Assembly (NCBI RefSeq): GCF_002005565.1
Contig: NZ_BDJC01000010.1
Coordinates: 92,325 to 156,324, forward strand
Length of the DNA stretch: 64,000 nucleotides
Direction: 5' to 3'
DNA from: Streptomyces sp. JHA26
Lineage (GTDB): Bacteria > Actinomycetota > Actinomycetes > Streptomycetales > Streptomycetaceae
The translations under genes were made by a program, and so were the position numbers. Each line of letters starts with the position of its first letter. Position 1 is the first letter of the stretch. Positions 57,102 through 64,000 of this stretch are shown here, piece by piece. The notes below the pieces were generated by a model. The model did not search any database and was not told where the DNA came from. It was given only the letters and a program-made list of their open reading frames with translations.

Positions 57102-58208
57102 TCAGCCGCGCACGGTCCCGAACCGGATGTCGTACGCCTCCCCCGGGTGCATCGTCGTCAGCATCCGCTCCCCCTCGGCCACGACCTCGGCCCGCTGTGC
57201 CCTGGTGAGCCGGCCGAACGCCTCGACGACGAGGGCGCCGTCCCCGAGCTTCCACAGTCCGGCCACGAAGCCGTCGACGAGGAGGACGCGGTACGCCAGG
57301 TTCCCCCGCCAGGTGCGGCCCTTGTGCTCCGGCGGGACCAGGCGGGTGCGGTCGGCGTGGGAGAGGAGCAGGTTGTCGAACTCGGGCAGGAAGCGCGGCG
57401 GGGCCGGGGCGTCCGGGCCGGGGCGCGGCGCGTCGGGCAGGTCGAACAGTTCGGTGCCGTCCGGGGCCCGGAAGGTGAGGAGCCGGGGACGGAGCCGTTC
57501 GAAGGCGTCCCGCAGCCGGGTCAGCCCGGCCCAGGTCTGCATGTCCTTCACGGATGCCGGTCCGAAGGCGGCGAGGTAGCGCAGCACGGTGCCGTCCGGT
57601 GCCGGCACCGGCTGCGCGGGGCGTCCGAACCAGTGCTCGGCGGTGGTGAGCGTGACCTGGCCGCTGCGGCCCCACAGTCCGCGCGGGGTCACCTGCACGA
57701 GCGGGAGCCGGCAGCGCGCGGCGACGGCCAGGGCCTGCGGGTCGGCGTCGGGCCACTCGGTGAGCAGTGCCCGGCGCAACTGCCCCATGGTGTGCGGCTC
57801 GGCCTCCACCAGCTCGCGTGCGACGACGGCGAGCCGGTCCAGGTCGACACCCGCCAGTCCCTTGCGGAAGGACCCCAGCTCGCGGTCCCGGGCGGCCTGC
57901 ACCAGCGGGCGCAGGGTCAGGCAGTCGTCGGCGGTGTGGGTGTGGATGGTCGAGCGCAGGGTGACGATGCGGGCGACCCGGCGGCCGGCCATCGGAGCGG
58001 AGAGGTCCTCGGGGCCGAAGCCGTCGAGGCGGGCGGCGAGCGCGTAGTACGGGGGCTTCACGTTCTGGGCCTGGAGTCCGACGAGGTGCGCGACCGCGTC
58101 CTCGGCGGACACCGGCGCGCGGCGCAGCAGCAACTGCCGGGCGAGCGTGGCGCGGTTGAGCGCGCGGATGCCGAGCACGGGGGCCGTCGTGGGTGCCTTG
58201 GGCGTCAT
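57102..58208 (-). CDS. winged-helix DNA-binding protein, AlkZ-like
   Basis: Encodes 368 residues from the ATG at 58208. TACCGT lies 7 nt upstream and no ribosome site is visible, so the transcript may be leaderless; an ATG at 58232 adds eight residues. The protein matches the HTH_42 family (LNRATLARQLLLRR, AHLVGLQAQNVKPPYYALAARL, RIVTLRSTIHTHTADDCLTLRPL, PEFDNLLLSHADR, VLLVDGFVAGLWKL). This family includes AlkZ/YcaQ glycosylases, which unhook interstrand crosslinks. A DNA-repair role is plausible but unproven here. Confidence 0.88.
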   Translation of the reverse strand: MTPKAPTTAPVLGIRALNRATLARQLLLRRAPVSAEDAVAHLVGLQAQNVKPPYYALAARLDGFGPEDLSAPMAGRRVARIVTLRSTIHTHTADDCLTLRPLVQAARDRELGSFRKGLAGVDLDRLAVVARELVEAEPHTMGQLRRALLTEWPDADPQALAVAARCRLPLVQVTPRGLWGRSGQVTLTTAEHWFGRPAQPVPAPDGTVLRYLAAFGPASVKDMQTWAGLTRLRDAFERLRPRLLTFRAPDGTELFDLPDAPRPGPDAPAPPRFLPEFDNLLLSHADRTRLVPPEHKGRTWRGNLAYRVLLVDGFVAGLWKLGDGALVVEAFGRLTRAQRAEVVAEGERMLTTMHPGEAYDIRFGTVRG

Positions 58209-58356
58209 GCCGTGCACGGTAGCGCCGGGCACCCGGGGGGCCGGACGGCGGGCCCGCCGGGTGCCCGGCGGGCCGGTGGAGCGGTCCTGGGGGATGATCG
58301 CGGAGAGGGCCGGCCCGGTGTGGGAACGACGGGATCGCGAGCGAGGGAGGCCGCGG

Positions 58357-59085
58357 ATGCGCGAGCTGGCGGTGTCGCTGTGGGACGTGGGCGCCGGGCA
58401 AGGGCTGCGTCAGCTGGCCGAGCTGGGGATCGCCCTGCTGCTGTCCAGCCTGATCGGCTGGGAGCGCGAGGCCCAGCAGAAGAGCGCGGGGCTGCGCACC
58501 CACACCCTGGTCGGCGTGGCCAGCGCGCTGATGATGGAGATCTCCCAGCACGGTTTCGCCGACGTGCTGGGCATGGACGGCGTCTCCCTCGACCCGTCCC
58601 GGGTGGCGTCCCAGATCGTCTCCGGGATCGGCTTCATCGGCGGCGGCCTGATCTTCGTACGGCGTGACGCGGTGCGGGGGCTGACGACCGCGGCGACCAT
58701 CTGGCTGACCTGCGCGGTCGGCATGGCCTGCGGCGGAGGGCTGCCGATCCTGGCCCTGGTGACCACCGCGCTGTACTTCGTGGTCGTGCGCGGCTATCCG
58801 GCCCTGGCCTCCCACATCGCGAAGGAGACGGCCACCACGGTGGAGATCCGGCTGACCTACCTGACCGGCCGGGCGCTGCTGCCGCAGCTGATGGAGACGT
58901 GCACGCGGCGCGGGTTCCGCATCCTGCGGGTGACCGCCGACCGGCTGCCGGGCCGTACGGATCCGGCCGCCCGGGTCCTGCTGCGGCTGGAGGGGACCGG
59001 GGACGCGGTGCGGCTGACCTCCGACCTGTTCCACGCCGAGGGCGTGATCGACGCCGACCTGAACGTCACCGCGGAGGGGGAGTAG
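58357..59085 (+). CDS. MgtC/SapB family membrane protein
   Basis: Encodes 242 residues from the ATG at 58357, 6 nt after AGGGAGG. The membrane part (about 15-150) has the MgtC signatures LIGWEREAQQKSAGLRTHTLVGVASALMM and SGIGFIGGGLIF, then GLTTAATIWLTCAVGMACGGG. A soluble C-terminal ACT-like domain (about 160-240) follows. The family modulates magnesium or F-type ATPase function in pathogens; the role in Streptomyces is unknown. Confidence 0.92.
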   Translation: MRELAVSLWDVGAGQGLRQLAELGIALLLSSLIGWEREAQQKSAGLRTHTLVGVASALMMEISQHGFADVLGMDGVSLDPSRVASQIVSGIGFIGGGLIFVRRDAVRGLTTAATIWLTCAVGMACGGGLPILALVTTALYFVVVRGYPALASHIAKETATTVEIRLTYLTGRALLPQLMETCTRRGFRILRVTADRLPGRTDPAARVLLRLEGTGDAVRLTSDLFHAEGVIDADLNVTAEGE

Positions 59086-59139
59086 CCGAACGGGGGACAC
59101 GGCGGTTCCCCTCCGGCCGGGCGGGCACCCGGGGTCACT

Positions 59140-60087
59140 GTGCAGCACCTCCACGCATCGAACGAACGTGACGGCCGGGTCCGGCGGGACCGCGTGCTGG
59201 TGACCGGGTGGTTCAGCTTCCAGGACGGGGAGGCGACCGCCGGGGACGTGCTCGCGCTGCGCCGGGTCGAGGAGGTGCTGCGGGGTGCGGGGCTCGACCA
59301 CGACGTCGTGTGGAGCCCCGGTTTCCGGGCGGACGCGCTGCACTTCGCGGACGTGGACCCGGCGGACTGGTCCCATCTGGTGTTCGTGTGCGGGCCGGCG
59401 CACGGGCCGCAGGTCGAGGAGCTGCACCGGCGGTTCGCCCACTGCGTGCGGATCGCGGTCGGCGTCTCCGTCGTGGACCCCGGCTCCCCGGCCGTCACCG
59501 GCTTCGACCGCGTCCTGGCCCGGGACGCCGCCGGCACCGGACCGACCCCGGACCTCGCGGCCCGCGCCCCCGCCCTGCCCGCCCGGCCCGTCGTCGGCGT
59601 GGTGCTCACGCACGGGCAGCACGAGTACGGGTCCCTGCGGCGGCACGACCGGGTCGCCGCCTCGGTGACGCACTGGCTGGCCGGCAAGGACTGCGCGCTC
59701 CTGGAGCTGGAGACCCGGCTGGACGCGCACGACTGGCGGCTGTGCGGCACGCCGGCCCAGCTGGAGGCCGTCCTGTCCCGGCTGGACCTGGTCGTCACCG
59801 ACCGGCTGCACGGGCTGGTGCTGGCGCTGCGGGCCGGGACGCCGGCGCTGGCGGTGGACCCGGTCGCGGGCGGCGCGAAGGTGACGGCGCAGGCCCGTGC
59901 CTGCGGCTGGCCCGCGCTGGTGGCCGCCGAGCGGCTGGGGACGGGCGTGCTGGAACGCTGGTGGCGGTGGTGCCTGGCCGACGGGCGGGAGGCCGCGCGG
60001 CGGATCGGCGCCGGGTTCCGGGCCGGGGCGCGACCGGACGGCGCCGACGGTCTCGTGGCGGCCCTGGGACTGCGGGCGGCCGGTTGA
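59140..60087 (+). CDS. polysaccharide pyruvyl transferase-like protein
   Basis: Encodes 315 residues. The N-terminal VLVTGWFSFQDGEATAGDVLALRRVEEVLRGAG and the C-terminal LSRLDLVVTDRLHGLVLALRAGTPALAVDPVAGGAKVTAQA resemble the polysaccharide pyruvyl transferase (CsaB-type) fold, where the DRLHG stretch is conserved. A role in decorating a surface glycan fits the nearby glycosyltransferases, though it is on the opposite strand. The usual Asn of GNxGD is not clear, so substrate and activity are uncertain. Confidence 0.75.
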   Translation: MQHLHASNERDGRVRRDRVLVTGWFSFQDGEATAGDVLALRRVEEVLRGAGLDHDVVWSPGFRADALHFADVDPADWSHLVFVCGPAHGPQVEELHRRFAHCVRIAVGVSVVDPGSPAVTGFDRVLARDAAGTGPTPDLAARAPALPARPVVGVVLTHGQHEYGSLRRHDRVAASVTHWLAGKDCALLELETRLDAHDWRLCGTPAQLEAVLSRLDLVVTDRLHGLVLALRAGTPALAVDPVAGGAKVTAQARACGWPALVAAERLGTGVLERWWRWCLADGREAARRIGAGFRAGARPDGADGLVAALGLRAAG

Positions 60088-60143
60088 CCCCGCCCGCGGG
60101 CGGGCACCCGGTGGTGGTCGGTCCGCGCCCAGGAGGAGACACC

Positions 60144-60452
60144 ATGACCATCGACCGCCTCCCCGATCACGAACAGCGCATACTCGACCAGGTGGAACGG
60201 GCGTTGCGCCGCGACCGCCGTCTCGACCGGCAGCTGCGCACCCTGCGCCTGCGCCGCGGTCCCGACCTCACGCGCCTGGCGTCCTACCGCCCGCGCGCCC
60301 TGACGGTCGCCCTGCTGCTCACGCTGTCCGTCACCCTCATGGTGACCGGCATCGTCACCTCGGAACCCGCCGTGATCTGGGCGTTCGCCGTCGTATGGCC
60401 ACCCACGCTGTTCGCGGCGTTCCGGCTGCTGTGCCGATGGTCGCAGGGCTGA
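60144..60452 (+). CDS. DUF3040 membrane protein
   Basis: Encodes 102 residues from the ATG at 60144, after AGGAGGA. LPDHEQRILDQVERAL is the DUF3040 signature. Two transmembrane helices follow (ALTVALLLTLSVTLMVTGIV and VIWAFAVVWPPTLFAAFRLL). This actinobacterial family has no known function. It follows the pyruvyl-transferase-like gene by 56 bp and converges with the glycosyltransferase operon. Confidence 0.88.
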   Translation: MTIDRLPDHEQRILDQVERALRRDRRLDRQLRTLRLRRGPDLTRLASYRPRALTVALLLTLSVTLMVTGIVTSEPAVIWAFAVVWPPTLFAAFRLLCRWSQG

Positions 60453-60474
60453 GGACCCCTTCCCCCGTACGGCG

Positions 60475-60527
60475 CCGCACACGTGCCCGGCCTCCCGTCC
60501 CCTCGGCGGGGGGCCGGGCGCGTGCGG
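60475..60527. terminator. imperfect hairpin between convergent genes
   Basis: CCGCACACGTGCCCGGCCTCCC and GGGGGCCGGGCGCGTGCGG pair over most of their length. The hairpin lies just after the last glycosyltransferase stop on the minus strand and after the DUF3040 gene on the plus strand. Confidence 0.6.
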
Positions 60528-60531
60528 TTCC

Positions 60532-61428
60532 TCAGCCCGTGTAGCTGCGCGCCGTCGACGCGCGCTGGGCCGGCTCCAGGGCGCGCAGGCGCGCCTCCAC
60601 CTCCGCGGGCAGCACCCGGCGCTCGCGCAGGACCCACGGCAGGGCGGCCGCCGCCTCGGCGAAGGCCCGCAGGGACACGGTGTCGCGCGGGACGGTCCGG
60701 GCCAGGTGCAGGGTGCGGCGCAGGGCGTAACCGGCCGGGCGGCGCAGCCAGGTGAACCACAGGGTGTTGCGGATGCCGTGCGCCCGCCGCAGCGTCGGGT
60801 CGCGCACATCGGACGGGTGGTGGTGGATCGTCAAGTCGTCGTCGTACGTCAGCCACCAGCCGTCGGCGGCCAGGTCCGCGGCGAGGAGCTCCTCCTCGCC
60901 GCCCAGCCACAGCCGGGGGTGGAAGCCGCCCGCGGCCCGGAAGGCGTCGGTGCGCAGGACGGTCGCGGCGGCCAGGAACGAGCCGAGCGCGGGTCCCGGC
61001 AGCCAGTCCGGGCGGGGCACGGGGGAGTCGCGCAGCTCCGCGACGATCGGGTCCTCGGTGCCGTCCGGTTCGACGACGATGCGGGCGGTGACCGAGCCGA
61101 CCGCGGGATGGCGGTCGAGCAGGTCGGCGGCCCCGGACAGCGAGCCCGGCGCCCACCAGGAGTCGTCGTCGCAGAAGGCCACGTACGGCGTGGTGACCCG
61201 GCGGACCGCCAGGTTGCGTCCGACGGCGCCGAGATTGCGGCCGGGGCGCAGCAGCGTCACGTCCGGGTGGTGGCGGGCGACGGCGTCGGCCGTGCCGTCG
61301 GTGGAGCCGTTGTCGGTGACGATCACCGCGGGCCTCTCCGGCAGTCCGGCGAGACGGTCCAGCGTGCGCAGGAGTTCGGGGCGCCGGTTGTGGGTGATGA
61401 CGACGACGGTCGTGCGGGGGTCCGTCAT
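60532..61428 (-). CDS. family 2 glycosyltransferase
   Basis: Encodes 298 residues from the ATG at 61428. A GT-A fold starts with VVVITHNRRPELLRTLDRL and VIVTDNGSTDGTADAV. AFCDDDSWW gives the metal-binding DxD-type motif, and FHPRLWLGGEEELLAADL the acceptor region. It is the last gene of the operon and overlaps its upstream paralogue by four bases (ATGA). It likely adds a sugar, perhaps heptose, to a surface glycan. Confidence 0.9.
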   Translation of the reverse strand: MTDPRTTVVVITHNRRPELLRTLDRLAGLPERPAVIVTDNGSTDGTADAVARHHPDVTLLRPGRNLGAVGRNLAVRRVTTPYVAFCDDDSWWAPGSLSGAADLLDRHPAVGSVTARIVVEPDGTEDPIVAELRDSPVPRPDWLPGPALGSFLAAATVLRTDAFRAAGGFHPRLWLGGEEELLAADLAADGWWLTYDDDLTIHHHPSDVRDPTLRRAHGIRNTLWFTWLRRPAGYALRRTLHLARTVPRDTVSLRAFAEAAAALPWVLRERRVLPAEVEARLRALEPAQRASTARSYTG

Positions 61429-62393
61429 GGGGTCGCTTCCTCCAGGAGGCGGGCGCCCCGTTCCACGTGCGGGGGCAGGGGCCTGCGGGCGTGCAGGGCG
61501 GAGGGCAGGCGGGCCAGGGTCTCGCGCAGGGCGCGGCGGGCGTGCGGGTCCCGGCGGGCCTCGGCGGCGAGGGCGCGGGTGCGGGCGAGGGCGTGCGGCA
61601 GGGGGCGGCGCAGCCAGGCGGTGAGGAGTTCGTTGCGCCGGACGACGGCCGGGCGGTCGGTGCGCGGGCCGGGGTCCGGGTGGTGGTGGGCGACGACCTC
61701 GGGGCAGTGCGTGACGCCCCAGCCGCGGGCGGCGAGGTCGTAGGCGAGGAGGGTCTCCTCGGCGCCGAAGAACAGCAGGGGGTGGTAGCCGCCGGCGTCG
61801 AGGTAGGCCTCGCGGCGGGCGACGGCGGCACAGCCGAGGAAGCCGAGCACCTGGGTGCCGGGCAGGTCGGCGGCGCGGCCGAGGGGGGAGCCGGCGAGCA
61901 CGTCGTTGAGCGGGTCGGGGTCCTCGGCGGGGCCGACGAGGGTGCGGGCGGAGAGCAGGCCGAGCCGCGGGTGTGCGTCGAACAGGCGGGCCGCGGTGGC
62001 GAGCGCGCCGGGTGCCCACCAGGAGTCGTCGTCGCTGAACGCCACGTAGGGCGTGTCGAGCGCGCGGACGCCGTGGGTGCGGGCGAGGGCGCCGCGGTTG
62101 AAGGGCAGGGCGAGGACGCGGACCCGGGGGAAGTCGCGGGCGAGCATCGCGCGGGTGTCGTCGGTGGAGGCGTTGTCGGCGACGAGCACCTCGGGCCGCT
62201 CGGGCAGCGCGAGCAGGTGGCGCAGGGTCGCGGCGAGGCTCGCGGAGCGGTTGCGGGTGGCGATGACGACGCCGACGGGGGCGTGCCGCGCGGGGTCGGT
62301 GCGCGGTCGTTCGCGGGTGGTCGTCGCGGCGCGGTCGGCGTCGGCGCCTCGGTGTGCCGCGCGGCCGGGGTCGTGGGGGGTGCCGTGGTTCAT
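61425..62393 (-). CDS. family 2 glycosyltransferase
   Basis: Encodes 322 residues from the ATG at 62393. After a 40-residue charged N-terminal extension, the GT-A core runs through VGVVIATRNRSASLAATLRHL, VLVADNASTDDTRAML, AFSDDDSWW and YHPLLFFGAEETLLAYDL. It is a clear paralogue of the downstream enzyme, with the same DDDSWW-APG order, so the pair arose by tandem duplication. It overlaps genes on both sides by four bases. Confidence 0.9.
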   Translation of the reverse strand: MNHGTPHDPGRAAHRGADADRAATTTRERPRTDPARHAPVGVVIATRNRSASLAATLRHLLALPERPEVLVADNASTDDTRAMLARDFPRVRVLALPFNRGALARTHGVRALDTPYVAFSDDDSWWAPGALATAARLFDAHPRLGLLSARTLVGPAEDPDPLNDVLAGSPLGRAADLPGTQVLGFLGCAAVARREAYLDAGGYHPLLFFGAEETLLAYDLAARGWGVTHCPEVVAHHHPDPGPRTDRPAVVRRNELLTAWLRRPLPHALARTRALAAEARRDPHARRALRETLARLPSALHARRPLPPHVERGARLLEEATP

Positions 62394-63496
62394 GGTGCCT
62401 CGCTGAGGGCGTCCAGGGCGTCGAGGGCGTCGAGGGCGTCTAGGACGTCGTCGGTGCCGATCCGCAGCAGCGCGGGGTCGGTCTCGTGGCCGTGCGGGTC
62501 GCCGTCCGGCCCGGGGTGCCACAGGACACGGTGGCGGGGGTGGTCCGGCGGGCCCCAGCGGCTGGGCGGAACGGGGCCGAAGAGGGTGACGGAGGGTACG
62601 GCGTGGGCGACGGCGAGGTGGGCGATGCCGGTGTCGCCGCTGACCACGGCGCGGGCGCCGGCCACCAGGGCGGAGAGCCGGTCGTGGGGCAGGCCGCCGG
62701 CGAACACGTCCGTGTCGGGGAGGCCGGCCAGCTTGACCAGGCGGGCCACGAGGTCGCCCTCGTCCGCTCCCCCGGTGACCACGACCCGTCGGCCGCGGGC
62801 GCGCAGGGCGTCGGCGACGGTGGCGTACCGCTCGACGGGCCAGCACCGGGAGGGGGCGCCCGCGCCGGGGTGCAGGACGATCGCGCCGGGTGCCGGGGAG
62901 GGCGTGCCGGGGCGGGGCAGGAGCAGGTCGGTGGGGTCGGCGTCGATGCCGTAGGCCGTCAGCAGCCGGCACCAGCGGTCGCGTTCGTGCTCGTCCGCGT
63001 ACCAGGGCGGGCCGACGATCTCCGGGGTCTGCGGGTGGGCGAACGCCATCAGTCTCAGCGGGCGCAGATCCGCCAGCAGGCGGTGGCTGGGCGGTCCGTT
63101 GCCGTGCAGGTCGACGGCGACGTCGGGGGGCGGGCCGGTCCAGTCGAGGGTGCGCGGCACGGTCCGGCCGGGCCCGGCGGCGGGCAGCACCCGGTCCACG
63201 GCACCGGTCGCCGCGGCGACGGGCGCCAGCTCGGCGGGGGTGGCCAGCACCACCTCGTGACCGGGGTACGCCCGGCGCAGGGCGCGCAGCGCGGGCACAC
63301 CGGCGAGCAGGTCCCCGAGCCCGAGGGCCCGCAGCACGAGAACCCGCGGACGCGCCGGCCCTCCGGACACGGCGGGCACGGGGGCGGCCGACCGCGCGTG
63401 CGTGACGGCGGCGGGCGGCGGATGCACCGGGTCGCCCGTCACCGGTCCCCCGGCCGACGGTGGGGCCGGGACGCGGGGCGGGGTGGGGCCGGTCAT
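62390..63496 (-). CDS. family 9 glycosyltransferase (heptosyltransferase-like)
   Basis: Encodes 368 residues from the ATG at 63496. GT9 features are VLVLRALGLGDLLAGVPALRALRRAYPGHEVVLAT, VDLHGNGPPSHRLLADL, VLHPGAGAPSRCWPVERYA and SGDTGIAHLAVAHAVPSVTLFGP. It would move heptose from an ADP- or GDP-heptose donor, matching the upstream adenylyltransferase. The C-terminus ends in repeated ALD units encoded by a 9-bp tandem repeat (62411-62446), so its length may vary between strains. Confidence 0.92.
   Translation of the reverse strand: MTGPTPPRVPAPPSAGGPVTGDPVHPPPAAVTHARSAAPVPAVSGGPARPRVLVLRALGLGDLLAGVPALRALRRAYPGHEVVLATPAELAPVAAATGAVDRVLPAAGPGRTVPRTLDWTGPPPDVAVDLHGNGPPSHRLLADLRPLRLMAFAHPQTPEIVGPPWYADEHERDRWCRLLTAYGIDADPTDLLLPRPGTPSPAPGAIVLHPGAGAPSRCWPVERYATVADALRARGRRVVVTGGADEGDLVARLVKLAGLPDTDVFAGGLPHDRLSALVAGARAVVSGDTGIAHLAVAHAVPSVTLFGPVPPSRWGPPDHPRHRVLWHPGPDGDPHGHETDPALLRIGTDDVLDALDALDALDALSEAP
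62411..62446. repeat. four 9-bp tandem repeats in the GT9 gene
   Basis: GTCCAGGGC, GTCGAGGGC (twice) and GTCTAGGAC encode the Leu-Asp-Ala-type repeats near the protein's C-terminus. Confidence 0.8.
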
Positions 63497-64000
63497 CGGA
63501 CGCCCTCCGCCGCGCGGGCCATCAGGGCCGTCGAGGAGCGGCCGTCGAGGTACGGCAGCAGGACCGCCTGGCCGCCCCATTCCTGGAGCAGGGCGGCCTC
63601 GGGGAGGTCGGCGCCCGCGTAGTCGCCGCCCTTGACCCACACGTCGGGGCGCAGGTCGCCCAGGAGGCGTTCCGGGGTGTCCTCGTCGAAGACGGCGACC
63701 GCGTCGACGCAGGCGAGGGCGCGCAGGACGCGGACGCGGTCGGCGAGGGGGTTGACGGGGCGGCCGTCGCCCTTGCGGCGCCGCACCGAGGCGTCGGAGT
63801 TGACGCACACCACCAGGCAGTCGCCGAGCCGCCGCGCGGCCTGGAGGAGACCGACGTGCCCGGCGTGCAGCAGGTCGAAGCAGCCGCCCGCGGCGACGAC
63901 GGTGCCGTGCTGGGCGCGCACGCGGGCGGCCAGGGCGTGCGGGTCGTCGGTGTCGGGCCGCGGGGCCGACGCCGGGTCCGAGCCGGCGGGCGGCAGGGCG
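63493..64000 (-). CDS. rfaE2: heptose 1-phosphate adenylyltransferase domain, N-terminus beyond window
   Basis: The C-terminal part of a gene that stays open to the right edge. AAGGCFDLLHAGHVGLLQAARRLGD holds the HxGH of nucleotidyltransferases. VCVNSDASVRRRKGDGRPVNPLADRVRVLRAL, FDEDTPERLLGDLRPDVWVKGGDY and LPYLDGRSSTALM match the C-terminal domain of HldE/RfaE. The preceding Pro/Asp-rich linker suggests fusion to an upstream PfkB-type heptose kinase outside the window. It makes the ADP-heptose donor for the GT9 enzyme, whose start overlaps its stop. Confidence 0.88.
   Translation of the reverse strand, partial: ALPPAGSDPASAPRPDTDDPHALAARVRAQHGTVVAAGGCFDLLHAGHVGLLQAARRLGDCLVVCVNSDASVRRRKGDGRPVNPLADRVRVLRALACVDAVAVFDEDTPERLLGDLRPDVWVKGGDYAGADLPEAALLQEWGGQAVLLPYLDGRSSTALMARAAEGVR

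Overview
This window is high-GC actinobacterial chromosome, most probably Streptomyces. The supporting signs are GTG starts, purine-rich ribosome binding sites, GC-rich hairpin terminators, DUF3040 and DUF5955-type proteins, LuxR/LAL and SpoIIE-type regulators, and a secreted RNase Sa homologue. From memory, the gene order resembles the S. coelicolor region carrying aceB1, the allantoin genes, gcl and a heptose/glycan cluster (SCO61xx-62xx); no comparison was run. I saw no rRNA, tRNA, CRISPR array or insertion sequence.

Layout. 0-2 kb: small membrane protein, secreted guanyl-specific RNase, SDR oxidoreductase. 2-9 kb: allantoicase (alc), allantoinase (allB), the divergent IclR regulator allR, a DUF5955 protein, a frameshifted MobA-like gene and malate synthase (aceB). 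9-21 kb: HipA-like kinase, a free HATPase and a giant GAF/SpoIIE/HATPase protein, a divergent pair of IucA/IucC siderophore synthetases, a secreted VWA protein pair, HxlR regulator/aminotransferase, lipoprotein. 21-32 kb: a 2188-residue RHS protein and a 1266-residue LamG protein. 32-34 kb: phosphatase, hypothetical, thioesterase. 34-48 kb: purine catabolism (two NCS2 permeases, 8-oxoguanine/guanine deaminase, urate oxidase, HIU hydrolase, OHCU decarboxylase, a small HTH regulator) and glyoxylate use (hyi, glxR, catalase, gcl). 48-58 kb: a zinc-ribbon protein, two acyl-CoA synthetases with a divergent GAF-LuxR regulator, an LAL regulator, a trypsin relic, an AlkZ-like protein. 58-64 kb: MgtC, pyruvyl-transferase-like protein, DUF3040 protein and a heptose/glycosyltransferase operon running off the right edge.

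How it fits together. Guanine or urate is imported and degraded through urate, HIU, OHCU and allantoin to ureidoglycolate and glyoxylate. Glyoxylate then goes either to malate (AceB) or through tartronate semialdehyde (Gcl, Hyi, GlxR) to glycerate. Catalase can remove the H2O2 made by urate oxidase.

The main regulatory observation is that five promoter regions (allB/allR, aceB, hyi, catalase, gcl) each carry a pair of TTCC-N7-GGAA-like 15-mers exactly 21 bp apart. These are the likely operators of the IclR protein AllR. A second palindrome, TTCAAC-N5-GTTGAA, occurs at allB, aceB, catalase and the uraD promoter, overlapping the -35 hexamer in three of them. It suggests a second regulator linking urate breakdown to the allantoin/glyoxylate genes.
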